A program made the position numbers and the translations under genes. Below, piece by piece: positions 55,743 to 64,000 of a stretch of DNA of 64,000 nt. Source of the DNA: DATJKD01 sp963728295 (GTDB lineage Bacteria; Pseudomonadota; Gammaproteobacteria; Steroidobacterales; Steroidobacteraceae); NCBI GenBank assembly GCA_963728295.1, contig CAVSKB010000006.1, forward strand, positions 310,001 to 374,000. Direction: 5' to 3'. The notes under the pieces are model-generated. The model did no database searches. It saw only the letters and a list, made by a program, of their open reading frames with translations, and was not told the origin of the DNA. Every line of letters begins with the position of its first letter. Positions within the stretch are counted from its first letter, which is position 1.

Positions 55743-57318
55743 CGTCGTCGCGATTCCTCGACGGAGCGTCCACCGTCACCTCCTGTCCGCCGGAATGATA
55801 CAGGGTCGGCCTCAGCGGCTCGGCGGCGGGGGCTGCCGCGACCTTCGCCGGCGCTGGCGCGAGGCCGTCCGCGACGAACGCCTGCACGCGCATGGCGAGG
55901 TACGGATAGAAAGGGTTGCTGCGCAGGCGGGTGAGCATCCAGGTCGGGATCGCCAGCACCCCGTTTTCGCCGTGTGCCTCGATCCGACCGAGCTGCACGT
56001 GCGTCCGGTCCTGCGGCGCGGCATATCCATACAGCGGATCGTCCGGTGGAAACGGCAGCGCCACATGCGAGAGCGAGAACACCGTGGGTGGCCAGGCGTA
56101 ATCGAGCGCTCGGGCCTCGAGCCGGCCGGCGCCGGCCGCGGCGCGCAGTTCGTGCACCGTCAGGGTCTCCGGGCCGGCGTTCGCGATCACGGTCAGCGCG
56201 AACGGACGCTGAGGCATGTCGAGCAGTCGTTGTGTCAGCAGCCCGGTGCCCTGTTTGAGCAGCGAGCGCGCCTCGGCGCGCCGGTTGACGTCGAAGAGCA
56301 CGAGCTCATGACCGGTCGGCGTCAGATGCATCAGCAGCGCGTCGACCACCGCGCCGGCGTGCACCGTCGAGTCGACGGTCGACACGAACGCGAGCACCGG
56401 TGGGAAGCCCTCGATGGGGCCGCCTTCGGCCAGACGCCGCACACGCCGCGATACGCTGCGTGTCAGGCGGGATGTCTCGCCCGCCGCATGCAGGCTGAAG
56501 GACGCGTACTTGTAGGGATCGACTTCCGCCTCGATCAGCTGCCAGCCCGCGCGTCCGAATCCTGGAACGTTCGACAGACCGGTCTCGATGCCGGCCAGGA
56601 CCGCGAGCGGCGACACCGCGATCGCGGGCGAGATCAGCACCAGCCCGGCCGGACGCGGTATCTCGGCGTCTTCCAGGGCCGCGAGCGCATGATCGACCGC
56701 AAGTGCCGCACCGTTCGAGTACCCGACGATGAAGATCGGCGTCGCGGCGCCGAGACGGCGCCGCAGATCGCGCATGGCGATTCGCACCGCGGCCTGCATG
56801 TCCTCCACCTCGAATGAGAGCAGTCCCGCGGGTGCGGTGCCGTGTCCCGGGAGCCGCAGCGCGACCACGTGCAGCCCGCGCGAGGCGAAATCCTCCGCCA
56901 GCGCGTGCAGGCTGTACGGGGAATCCGTGAGCCCATGCAGCAGCAGCACCGCCGCGGGCGGCGATGCGGGCGCGTGTTCCCATGTGCCGTTCCAGTTGTG
57001 CGGCCAGGTCGCGGGATCGCTCTGGCTGCCCCGGAAATAGCGGTTGAATGGCAGCCGGTCCTCGGGCTCCGTCTCTGCGTACACCTCGCGATCGAGCTCG
57101 GCGAACAGACGTCCCTCGAGCGTGCGATAGTCCGCGATCGTGCGCACCTCGTCGGCGCGCGCGGCCGTGAATTCCTCGTCGAGGTGTGCACGATGCCAGG
57201 GCTCGAGCTCGGGCCCGCTGCGCAGGAAGCGGATGTAGAGTACGAGGCCCACGAGCAACATGCCTACGAGCGCCCAGCCGAGCGCACGTCCGACCGCACG
57301 CACCGCGCCGCGCAGCAC
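55600..57318 (-). CDS. Membrane-anchored alpha/beta hydrolase
   Basis: 572 codons. One N-terminal membrane segment (about 14-32). The hydrolase core has LLLHGLTDSPYSLHALAE (oxyanion region) and the nucleophile elbow GYSNGAA, followed by LALRLPGHGT-like and LISPAIAVSP strands. The last about 70 residues (from about DAPSRNRDDD) are low-complexity, Arg/Ala/Gly-rich and overlap the phospholipase D gene by 143 nt, so the true end is probably earlier. It starts 6 nt after the DUF456 gene. Substrate unknown, perhaps a lipid ester. Confidence 0.82.
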   Translation of the reverse strand: MLRGAVRAVGRALGWALVGMLLVGLVLYIRFLRSGPELEPWHRAHLDEEFTAARADEVRTIADYRTLEGRLFAELDREVYAETEPEDRLPFNRYFRGSQSDPATWPHNWNGTWEHAPASPPAAVLLLHGLTDSPYSLHALAEDFASRGLHVVALRLPGHGTAPAGLLSFEVEDMQAAVRIAMRDLRRRLGAATPIFIVGYSNGAALAVDHALAALEDAEIPRPAGLVLISPAIAVSPLAVLAGIETGLSNVPGFGRAGWQLIEAEVDPYKYASFSLHAAGETSRLTRSVSRRVRRLAEGGPIEGFPPVLAFVSTVDSTVHAGAVVDALLMHLTPTGHELVLFDVNRRAEARSLLKQGTGLLTQRLLDMPQRPFALTVIANAGPETLTVHELRAAAGAGRLEARALDYAWPPTVFSLSHVALPFPPDDPLYGYAAPQDRTHVQLGRIEAHGENGVLAIPTWMLTRLRSNPFYPYLAMRVQAFVADGLAPAPAKVAAAPAAEPLRPTLYHSGGQEVTVDAPSRNRDDDARTWPDSVRHPARRGPLGSGGAWPHAAARAGGAAAAPRSLLRSAQA

Positions 57319-57324
57319 GGCGGC

Positions 57325-57810
57325 TCAGACGAACCAGGCGAAGGCGAAGATCCCGAGCATCGTGAACACGAGCGCGAGCTTGGTGAGCGTGCCGAAGATC
57401 AGTCCGACCCAGGTCGCGAACCCGGCGCGCGTGGCCTTCTGCATCTCGCCGTGCGTCAGCATCTCGCCGGCTACCGCGCCCACGAACGGCCCGAAGATCA
57501 GGCCCGGCAACCCGAGGAAGAAGCCGCCGAGCGTACCGACCATCGCGCCGACGATCGCGAGCTTCGAGGCGCCGACGCGCTTGGCGCCGAGCGCGGTCGC
57601 CGCGAAATCGATCGCGAACGACACCACGGTCAGAAGGCCGAGAATGACCAGCACGATCCAGCTCACCCGCTGGAAATCGTCCGCCCAGGCCGCGAGCAGC
57701 AGCCCGCCGAACACCAGCGGCACACCGGGCAGCGCCGGCAGGATCGCGCCCGCGAGCCCCGTCAGGACCAGCAGGCCCGCGAGCACGTAGATCCAGGTGT
57801 CACCGGTCAT
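57325..57810 (-). CDS. DUF456 family membrane protein
   Basis: 161 residues, four to five membrane segments. Two glycine-rich repeats typical of DUF456: GLAGAILPALPGVPLVFGGLLLAAW and GGFFLGLPGLIFGPFVGAVAGE. The family is often next to lipid or cell-envelope genes and has no proven function. First gene of the leftward cluster with the hydrolase (6-nt gap), phospholipase D and anchored unknown protein. Confidence 0.9.
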   Translation of the reverse strand: MTGDTWIYVLAGLLVLTGLAGAILPALPGVPLVFGGLLLAAWADDFQRVSWIVLVILGLLTVVSFAIDFAATALGAKRVGASKLAIVGAMVGTLGGFFLGLPGLIFGPFVGAVAGEMLTHGEMQKATRAGFATWVGLIFGTLTKLALVFTMLGIFAFAWFV

Positions 57811-57898
57811 GCGGCCCCTCCCCGATTCGTTGCCGGCATCTTGCATGCGTTCCGCGCGCGCGTCATCCGCCGCCGGGCGGGCCGGTACACTTTCGCGC

Positions 57899-60451
57899 GT
57901 GAGGGCGCCCACGCTTCCCGACCTGCCGATCCAGGACGCGCTGCCGGAATTGCGGGCGGCGCTCGCCACGCATGCCTCTGCAGTGCTCGAGGCACCGCCC
58001 GGCGCAGGCAAGAGCACGGTCGTGCCGCTCGCGCTGCTCGAGGCCGCCTGGCTCGGCAACGAACGGATCGTGATGCTCGAGCCACGCCGCGTCGCCGCGC
58101 GCGCCGTGGCCACGCGCATGGCGACCACGCTCGACGAGAGCGTCGGCGAGACGGTTGGCTACCGCACGCGCACCGACACGCGCGTCGGGCCGCGGACCCG
58201 TATCGAAGTCGTGACCGAAGGTATCCTCACCCGGCGGCTGCAACGGGACCCCACGCTCGAGGGGGTGGGCTGCGTGATCTTCGATGAGTTCCACGAGCGA
58301 AGTCTGCACGCCGACCTGGGACTTGCGCTGGCGCTCGATGTGCAGGCGCAGTTGCGCGAGACGCTGCGGATCCTCGTGATGTCGGCGACGCTCGATGGCA
58401 AGGCGATCTCGCGGCTGCTTGGACGCGCGCAGCTCATCCGATCCGAGGGGCGGTTGTTTCCCGTCGAAACGCATTACATGGGCCCCGCCCCGTCCCGGTC
58501 GGACGACCGGCTCGAGCCGCGAATCGCCGGGGCGATCACGCGCGCATTGGCCCAGCACGAGGGCGACGTGCTCGCCTTCCTGCCGGGCGCGGGGGAGATC
58601 CGGCGCACGGCGGAGCTGCTCGAGCGAACCTTGCAGGACGAGGCCGTGCGTATCCGGCCGTTGTACGGCGAGCTCGGAGCAGCGGTGCAGGACGCGGCGC
58701 TTCGGCCCGAGCCCGACGGACGGCGCAGGGTCGTGCTCGCGACCAACCTCGCCGAGACCAGCCTCACGATCGAAGGTGTACGCATCGTCGTCGACGGCGG
58801 CTACGAGCGACGACCGCGATTCGACCCGGCATCCGGCATGAGCGGTCTCGAGCTCAAGCGGATCTCGCAGGCCTCGGCCGAGCAGCGCCGCGGGCGCGCA
58901 GGACGCACCGCGCCGGGCGTGTGTCATCGCCTGTGGAGCGAATCGACGCAGGCCTCGCTCAGTCCCCGGACCCCGCCCGAGATCGTCGAGGCCGATCTCG
59001 CGTCGCTCGCGCTCGAGCTCGCGTGCTGGGGCACGGTCGATGCGCGAGCGCTGCGCTGGCTGGATCCGCCGCCCGAGGTGCCGCTGGCGCAGGCACGCGA
59101 GCTGCTTCACGGGCTCGAGGCGATCGACGACGCAGGACGCGCGACACCGCTCGGGCGGCAAATGTCCGCACTGGGGTTGCATCCGCGACTCGCGCACATG
59201 GTGGTGCGTGCAGGCTCCGTCGGGCAGACGCGGCTCGCGGTCGAGATCGCGGCGTTGCTGTCCGAGCGCGATCCGCTCCGCGCCGCGCCGGGCGCGCGCG
59301 ACCCGGACATCCGGTTGCGCATCGACCTGCTGCACGGCGCGCCGCCGCCCGCCGCGATGGAACTCGATCGCGGCGCGCTGCAGCGGATTCGCCAATCGGT
59401 CGAGCGCCTCGAGCGCGAGCTGGCGCGCCGGAACGCGAGCCGCGACCCGCGTGCGTCCGATTCCACGCAGGAGCTCGATCCGGCTGATGCGGTCGCGCTG
59501 CTGCTCGCTTTCGCGTACCCGGATCGGATCGGGCGCGCGCGCGAGGGCGGTGGTGGAAGATACCTGCTCTCCGGCGGACGCGGCGCTGTGTTCGCGGGTC
59601 CAACCGCGCTCGCCCGCAGCGAGTGCATCGTCGTCGCGGCGCTCGATCTCGGCGAGCGCGAGGCACGGATCGAGCTCGCCGCGCCGCTCGATGTGCGGTT
59701 GCTCGTCGCGCACTTCGCGGCCGCCATCGAAGAGCGCGATATCGTCACCTGGGATGCGCGCTCCGAGGCGGTGCTCGCGCGTCGCCAGGCGCATCTGGGC
59801 GCGCTGCTGCTCCGCGACGATCCGCTGGCCGATCCGGACGAGCGTTCGGTGCGCGCCGCGCTGCTCGAAGGCATCCGTACGCTCGGGCTGGGCGCGCTGC
59901 CCTGGCGGCCGGAGCTTACTCAATGGCGGGCGCGCGTCGCCTTTGCGCGTGAGCAGGAACCCGACGGCGCGTGGCCCGACGTCTCGGACGCGGCCCTGAT
60001 CGCTTCGCTCGAAACCTGGCTTGACCCGTGGCTCGACGGTGTCACACGACGCGCGCAGCTCGCGCGCATCGACCTGCGCGGCGCGCTGCACGCGTTGCTC
60101 GATCGGCGCGCACAGCGTCGACTCGATGAGTTCGCGCCGACGCATCTGGTCGTGCCGAGCGGCTCGCGGACTGCGATCGATTACGGTGGGGCGACGCCGA
60201 CACTCTCGGTGCGTCTGCAGGAGGTGTTCGGTCTCGCGGAGTCGCCTCGCATCGCCGCCGGCCGCGTGCCTGTCACCATGGAGTTGCTGTCACCCGCGCG
60301 GCGTCCCGTCCAGGTGACGCGCGACCTCGCGAGCTTCTGGGCCCGCGGCTACGCCGAGGTGCGCCGGGAGCTCAAGGGCCGCTATCCCAAGCATTACTGG
60401 CCGGAGGATCCGCATCGGGCGGAGGCGACGCGCAGGGTTAGACCGAGGTGA
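57899..60451 (+). CDS. hrpB: ATP-dependent RNA helicase HrpB
   Basis: About 850 residues from GTG 57899 (E. coli HrpB about 810-824). DEAH-box helicase with Walker A APPGAGKST, VMLEPRRVAARA, DEFH in VIFDEFHERSLHADLGLAL, MSATLDG, VLATNLAETSLTIEGV and motif VI QRRGRAGR. C-terminal HrpB-specific parts (SFWARGYAEVRRELKGRYPKHYWPEDP at the end) are diagnostic. The open frame extends upstream to 57797, but that part is not family-like. Confidence 0.95.
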   Translation: MRAPTLPDLPIQDALPELRAALATHASAVLEAPPGAGKSTVVPLALLEAAWLGNERIVMLEPRRVAARAVATRMATTLDESVGETVGYRTRTDTRVGPRTRIEVVTEGILTRRLQRDPTLEGVGCVIFDEFHERSLHADLGLALALDVQAQLRETLRILVMSATLDGKAISRLLGRAQLIRSEGRLFPVETHYMGPAPSRSDDRLEPRIAGAITRALAQHEGDVLAFLPGAGEIRRTAELLERTLQDEAVRIRPLYGELGAAVQDAALRPEPDGRRRVVLATNLAETSLTIEGVRIVVDGGYERRPRFDPASGMSGLELKRISQASAEQRRGRAGRTAPGVCHRLWSESTQASLSPRTPPEIVEADLASLALELACWGTVDARALRWLDPPPEVPLAQARELLHGLEAIDDAGRATPLGRQMSALGLHPRLAHMVVRAGSVGQTRLAVEIAALLSERDPLRAAPGARDPDIRLRIDLLHGAPPPAAMELDRGALQRIRQSVERLERELARRNASRDPRASDSTQELDPADAVALLLAFAYPDRIGRAREGGGGRYLLSGGRGAVFAGPTALARSECIVVAALDLGEREARIELAAPLDVRLLVAHFAAAIEERDIVTWDARSEAVLARRQAHLGALLLRDDPLADPDERSVRAALLEGIRTLGLGALPWRPELTQWRARVAFAREQEPDGAWPDVSDAALIASLETWLDPWLDGVTRRAQLARIDLRGALHALLDRRAQRRLDEFAPTHLVVPSGSRTAIDYGGATPTLSVRLQEVFGLAESPRIAAGRVPVTMELLSPARRPVQVTRDLASFWARGYAEVRRELKGRYPKHYWPEDPHRAEATRRVRPR

Positions 60452-60505
60452 ACCCGCCGCCGGGGCCGCAGCGGCGTTCCGAAGTTGGCGTTAGCGTGGC
60501 CGAGT

Positions 60506-60991
60506 CTACCGCGCAGGAATCGCCATCGTCAGATGGCGCGATAGATCGCCAACCAGGTCGAGATATTCCAGCCGCTCGCAGAAACGCCAGCCTCCGTCGA
60601 CGCATTCGAATCGGTCGTGGTAGCGGCCGGCGATGATCGGTTGCAGCGGGAAATCCGGACGCCCCTGGATCACGGTGAAATAGGACCGGGCGGTTGCAGT
60701 CCGCCCGTCGTCCGCGACGTCGATGATGAGGTTGGTGGTGAGATGCTTCGTGGCCGGCACGGACGCGGGGTCTGACTGGTCGGCCACCGCATCACCCTTG
60801 TAGAAGAGCACCGGCTTGAAGAACTCGCGGACCTCCGCCGAGCCCTGCGCGGTGTTGGGCAAGCCGTCGACGCGTATCGTGCAGAACTCGAAAAATGCCG
60901 CCACCGCCTCGAGATCGCCGCGGTCGAGCGCTTCCGCATACCCGTAGACGAGATTCGTGATCTGGTGAACGGCATCCGCCTTGCTGCTCAT
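60506..60991 (-). CDS. SnoaL/NTF2-like protein
   Basis: 161 residues forming a single cone-shaped alpha+beta NTF2-like fold: N-terminal helices ITNLVYGYAEALDRGDLEAVAAFF, then beta strands through KHLTTNLIIDVADDGRTATARSYFTV and the aromatic YHDRFECVDGGWRFCERLEYLD. This subgroup covers dehydratases, isomerases and the small subunits of ring-hydroxylating dioxygenases. No catalytic pair can be assigned. It lies 41 nt downstream of the glyoxalase II-like gene on the same strand. Confidence 0.85.
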   Translation of the reverse strand: MSSKADAVHQITNLVYGYAEALDRGDLEAVAAFFEFCTIRVDGLPNTAQGSAEVREFFKPVLFYKGDAVADQSDPASVPATKHLTTNLIIDVADDGRTATARSYFTVIQGRPDFPLQPIIAGRYHDRFECVDGGWRFCERLEYLDLVGDLSRHLTMAIPAR

Positions 60992-61032
60992 CGCTGCTCC
61001 ATCAGGTGCTCCCCGACCAGGGAGGCGGCCGC

Positions 61033-61824
61033 CTACCACTTGTTCCGCAGCTCGCGCAACGCGAGGAACACGTCCTCGGGTGTCGGGCTCGCTGGGAGAT
61101 CGGGCAGCTTCGCCCGCAGCTGGCGGACGACCTCGGCGCTCTGCAGCCGGAAGAACACGTTGATGTCCTTCTCGACGCCCAGCGTCGTCACGATCGGGCG
61201 CGCCGGATCCATGTCGGCCGCCACCGTGCTCAGCTCACGTGCGCGAGCGTTCGTCGGCTCCCGATCGAGCGTGAACGCGAGGTTGCGCGCGAGGTAGTCG
61301 TGGCCCGGGTAGATCCGCGTCGCGTCCGGCAGCCGTGCGAGCTGGCCGACGAACGTCTGGTACAACTGCCGCGGATGGCCGCCATTGTGGCAGTTGCCCG
61401 CGCCGGCGTTGAAAAGCGTATCGCCAGAGAAGAGCGCCGGCTGATCGCCCCGCGATAACAGGCAGATGTGCGCCATCGTGTGACCCGGCGTGTCGAGGCA
61501 TTCGAGCTCGACCGTCCGTCCGACGGCGATCACGTCGCCCGCATTGAGCCCGCGCGTCATCTCCGGGATTCGCGACGACGCCTTCGCGTGCGCGAGCACC
61601 TTCGCACCGGTCGCGGCCACCATCGCCGCGTTGCCACCGGTATGGTCGCCATGCTCGTGCGTGTTGAGCACCTGCCGGACGGTCCAGCCGCGCTCGCGCG
61701 CGAGCGCGAGGCATTTGTGGTGATCGAGCGGATCGACCGCGAGCGCCTCGCCCGTCTCATCGCACGCGATCAGGTAATTGAAATTGCGCCAGTCGTTGGC
61801 GGTCCAGATCTGTTCGACGATCAC
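61033..61824 (-). CDS. gloB: Hydroxyacylglutathione hydrolase (glyoxalase II)-like
   Basis: 263 residues, metallo-beta-lactamase fold with the binuclear zinc motif THEHGDH (55-61), further ligands in DTPGHTMAHICLL and SGDTLFNAGAG, and the late IYPGHDYLARNL. A short C-terminal helical domain follows (HAGH-like). Glyoxalase II hydrolyses S-lactoylglutathione to glutathione and lactate. The C-terminal domain is shorter than in E. coli, so another thioester substrate cannot be excluded. Confidence 0.88.
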   Translation of the reverse strand: MIVEQIWTANDWRNFNYLIACDETGEALAVDPLDHHKCLALARERGWTVRQVLNTHEHGDHTGGNAAMVAATGAKVLAHAKASSRIPEMTRGLNAGDVIAVGRTVELECLDTPGHTMAHICLLSRGDQPALFSGDTLFNAGAGNCHNGGHPRQLYQTFVGQLARLPDATRIYPGHDYLARNLAFTLDREPTNARARELSTVAADMDPARPIVTTLGVEKDINVFFRLQSAEVVRQLRAKLPDLPASPTPEDVFLALRELRNKW

Positions 61825-61983
61825 GGCGCGGCCCTCCGTGGTGGATCGGCCATTACTGTACTGCGTCGACCCGCGTCACCGGCAAATTCTGCGAAGGGCG
61901 ACTCGAAATCGAAACCGGGCGCGGCGGCCGCTCGCGTCTCCTGATCAAATTGGTCGGTGCAACGGGGGCCGGCGGCACCGCGA

Positions 61984-62691
61984 ATGCGAGCGACTGAACA
62001 TATCCTTCTCGAGTCGGACGCACGGGAGGTGCCCCAGCTCCGCACCGCGCGCAAGGTCCATTCGCGGCTGCGAATCCGCAGCCGGCTTCCGCGCCGGGCG
62101 ATCGAGCTCACTCTGCTCGATTACTACTATCTGTCCGTGCGGACGTGGCAATCGCGCCGTACGGTTTCGCAATACGTGCTCGATCTGCGATTCGTCGATC
62201 CTGGCCTGCGACTTTCCCGCCACGTCGCCTGGCGCTGGATGACCGCCAGCGTGGTGCTTGCCACGCTGGCAGTCGCGATCGCGTCGTGGATCAGCTCGTC
62301 ATCGACAACGTGGTGGCGGCACGATTGGCTTCCTTTGTTCGGTGGCCTCGCCGGCCTGGCCGCGTGTACGGCGCTGGTCAGCATCTACCGGACGACGCAG
62401 ACGCTCGCCCTCTTCAGCGTGAACGGGCGAGCGAGATTGCTCGCGTTCACCGGGCGCCTGGGAACCTTCCGTACCGTTCGGCGCTTCAGCCAGCAGCTGG
62501 CTGCACATCTGCGGATTTCGGTAGCCGCACGCCGGTCGTCCAGGTCCGAGCACCTGCGCGACGAAATGCGCGAGCACTTTCGCCTAAAGGATGCAGGAGT
62601 GCTGTCGGAACAGGAATACGAAGTCAGCAAGGGACGCATCCTGGGTCGACATTCAGCGAGGACCCCCCCGAGATCCGGCGCCGCGAATTGA
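61984..62691 (+). CDS. Membrane protein with SHOCT-like tail
   Basis: 235 residues from ATG 61984. Basic N-terminus, two membrane segments in the middle (about 83-105 and 116-138), then a cytosolic region (SVNGRARLLAFTGRLGTF...FRTVRRFS) and a C-terminal SHOCT-like helix pair DEMREHFRLKDAGVLSEQEYEVSKGRIL. SHOCT motifs commonly end membrane proteins of unknown function. Converges on the Calx-beta gene. Confidence 0.75.
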   Translation: MRATEHILLESDAREVPQLRTARKVHSRLRIRSRLPRRAIELTLLDYYYLSVRTWQSRRTVSQYVLDLRFVDPGLRLSRHVAWRWMTASVVLATLAVAIASWISSSSTTWWRHDWLPLFGGLAGLAACTALVSIYRTTQTLALFSVNGRARLLAFTGRLGTFRTVRRFSQQLAAHLRISVAARRSSRSEHLRDEMREHFRLKDAGVLSEQEYEVSKGRILGRHSARTPPRSGAAN

Positions 62692-64000
62692 GGACGTCAG
62701 CGGCGGGGCGGCCTGATCTGGCGGCGAGGCCGACCGATCCGACGCGGAGCAGAACACTACGGCAGTGCTGTCCGCCGACAGCCCGCGGCTCGATTTACCG
62801 AAGGTTGTTCGCCCGACCAACTCCGGTGAACCGACGCAGCCCCGCCGCACAGAGCGAAGCAGCGACAGCCAGCCAAACCTTCCGCCGCCGCCGCGTTCCG
62901 GAGCCACGTCGATGATCGACACCGACGTGCTTGCCTGCGTGCCAACGATGGCGCCACCGCTGGGGTTGGTGAGCGTCAGGATCAGCTCCTCGCTCCCTTC
63001 CTCGCCGCGGCCGTCTGTGCGCGCGGTGATCTGGAGGGCCTTGGCCCCCTGCTCACCGTCGGCCCAGGTGAGCACGCCAGGCCGCAGCTCGTAGTCTTCG
63101 CCCGAGGTCGCTGCTCCGGACGGCGCCACGGTCACGGACACTTCGCCGTTCCCGTAGTAGGCCCGTTCCACCCACACCTCCACCGTCTCGCCTTCGCGGA
63201 CCGACTGCGGGTCCGGCTGGATCCTGAGTTGGCCGGCCGGTGCCCCATCCGCAGCGATCTCGATACGGGTGGCCCGTCCGCCGAGGCCGGCGCCTCCCTG
63301 CATCGAGTCGATGGTCAGCCAGAGCGATTCGACGCCCTCCGGCGTGGGGCCGTCAGCTGCAATAGGTATCGCGATCTCGCGATCCGTCATGTCGCCGTCG
63401 CCCCAGGTGAGCTGCCCGGTCACGTCTTCATAGTCAGTTCCCGGTGACGCAGCCTCGGTTGGGACTTCTTCGAACGGAGCCGTCCGATAGCTGACGCTCA
63501 CGGCGCCGGCTTTTCCGCCCGCGCGGCGTACGGTGACGACGGCCTGTGCCTCGTCCTCGGTTGCAACGACCGTCGGGCGTGTCAGGCTCACCACGCCCGC
63601 CGCGTCGGCCGACCCATCGCCGCTCAGTCGCGCCGCGAACGGGGCCGGAAAATCTCCACGGCTGCCGGCCATGGTAAGCGACCCGTCGGCGCCCGCCGCC
63701 ATGTCATGGACGACCGCGACCTGGGCCTGCCAGGACGGCGGGTCGATCCAGGTCGTACCGGCATTGCCGTATGTCGTGTCGGGCAAGCCATCGGCGTTCA
63801 GTCGCGCGACCACCGCTCCCGCGACGCCGGACGGTCCCCGGCCGGCGACCAACACCTTGCCGTCTGCATCGAGGGCCAGGGCGGTGGCCTGCGACATCTG
63901 CGCACCGACGGTCGGCGCGGAGAACGTGTCGTCAGGCGACCCGTCCGACAGCAACCGCACCAGTAGGCCACTCGCATCGCTGCCCAGGCTTGCGCTGCCG
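62653..64000 (-). CDS. Calx-beta/delta-60-repeat surface protein, partial (runs off right edge)
   Basis: At least 450 residues, open to the window edge at 64000. The part nearest the edge shows delta-60-like repeats (VRLLSDGSPDDTF, ARLNADGLPDTTYGNAG). Two Calx-beta domains follow, about 63600-63260 and 63230-62890, each with a TDYE/EDYEL segment and GQLTWGDG or GVLTWADG. It ends GGGGRFGWLSLL, which resembles a GlyGly-CTERM sorting signal. As sequenced the frame then reads charged nonsense to 62653; a -1 shift there would give AASLCAAGLRRFTG and a stop at 62795, also removing the overlap with the converging gene. Likely a secreted or surface-anchored Ca2+-binding protein. Confidence 0.8.
   Translation of the reverse strand, partial: GSASLGSDASGLLVRLLSDGSPDDTFSAPTVGAQMSQATALALDADGKVLVAGRGPSGVAGAVVARLNADGLPDTTYGNAGTTWIDPPSWQAQVAVVHDMAAGADGSLTMAGSRGDFPAPFAARLSGDGSADAAGVVSLTRPTVVATEDEAQAVVTVRRAGGKAGAVSVSYRTAPFEEVPTEAASPGTDYEDVTGQLTWGDGDMTDREIAIPIAADGPTPEGVESLWLTIDSMQGGAGLGGRATRIEIAADGAPAGQLRIQPDPQSVREGETVEVWVERAYYGNGEVSVTVAPSGAATSGEDYELRPGVLTWADGEQGAKALQITARTDGRGEEGSEELILTLTNPSGGAIVGTQASTSVSIIDVAPERGGGGRFGWLSLLRSVRRGCVGSPELVGRTTFGKSSRGLSADSTAVVFCSASDRSASPPDQAAPPLTSSIRGAGSRGGPR

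Noticed and set aside
57863..60145. A 760-codon open frame antisense to hrpB, and similar long antisense frames (for example 967-2046 and 28058-28984)
   Set aside because: In very GC-rich DNA, long open frames on the opposite strand are common; these are rich in Arg, Ala and His with no domain, while the sense genes are unmistakable.
1..64000. Programmed +1 frameshifting as a genome-wide mechanism
   Set aside because: The shift sites share no common slippery motif or stop-codon context, and some genes need two or four shifts; sequencing error is simpler.
1..64000. CRISPR arrays, tRNA/rRNA genes, prophage or insertion sequences
   Set aside because: Looked for by eye on both strands; no regularly spaced repeats, tRNA cloverleafs, integrases or transposases were recognised.

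Overview
This is a GC-rich stretch of bacterial chromosome that reads as ordinary housekeeping and accessory DNA from a gammaproteobacterium. The mix points to a Xanthomonadales/Chromatiales-like or uncultured relative: GreB, biosynthetic arginine decarboxylase, AvtA, HrpB, homospermidine synthase, an AlgZ/AlgR-like LytS/LytTR pair, paired bactofilins and the DUF4398/OmpA/Crp-Fnr set. The genus cannot be fixed from the sequence alone. I found no rRNA, tRNA, CRISPR array, insertion sequence or prophage. About twenty single-base frame breaks interrupt otherwise well-conserved genes, and nearly all behave as one-base insertions. The assembly is therefore probably indel-prone, and the broken genes are treated here as one gene each.

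Layout. 0.1-6.3 kb: greB, then a leftward operon (glutathione transferase, homospermidine synthase, GFA protein) facing sseA and speA; arginine decarboxylase and homospermidine synthase are both polyamine genes. 6.3-8.0 kb: a half-size GDT1 transporter and two RRM RNA-binding proteins, the second with a long leader and a clear terminator. 8-21 kb: UvrD-like helicase, DUF6524 protein, a membrane protein with a periplasmic ClpP/SppA-like domain, coniferyl-type aldehyde dehydrogenase, Nudix hydrolase, an unusual long inverted repeat (14.8-15.4 kb), a coupled pair of unknown genes, a HAD phosphatase, avtA and an M48/TPR lipoprotein protease. 21-29 kb: an ATP-grasp gene coupled to a double-length (tandem) UvrA, then a DUF47-Pit phosphate transport pair.

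29.2-37.2 kb looks like an envelope/stress-signalling island: a BamE-like protein, a tiny ORF, a fatty-acid desaturase, a SWIM-finger-like small protein, two paralogous Crp/Fnr regulators flanking a DUF4398 lipoprotein/OmpA pair, a receiver-PAS-GGDEF diguanylate cyclase and a soluble histidine kinase. Six copies of a dyad, core TGTNCG-N4-CGNAC(A/C), sit upstream of nearly every transcription unit in this island and were not noticed elsewhere. I regard this as the most interesting signal in the window: a candidate undescribed Crp/Fnr-type regulon.

37-64 kb: a LytTR regulator with its LytS-type kinase, two bactofilins, a TonB-dependent receptor, htpX, a ChrB-like protein, hutU-hutI, a cation-diffusion transporter, a large thioredoxin-fold lipoprotein, threonine aldolase, a secretin-N-domain protein, a leftward membrane-lipid type cluster (DUF456, alpha/beta hydrolase, phospholipase D lipoprotein, anchored unknown protein), hrpB, a SnoaL-like protein, a glyoxalase II-like enzyme, a SHOCT-tailed membrane protein, and a Calx-beta surface protein that runs off the right edge.
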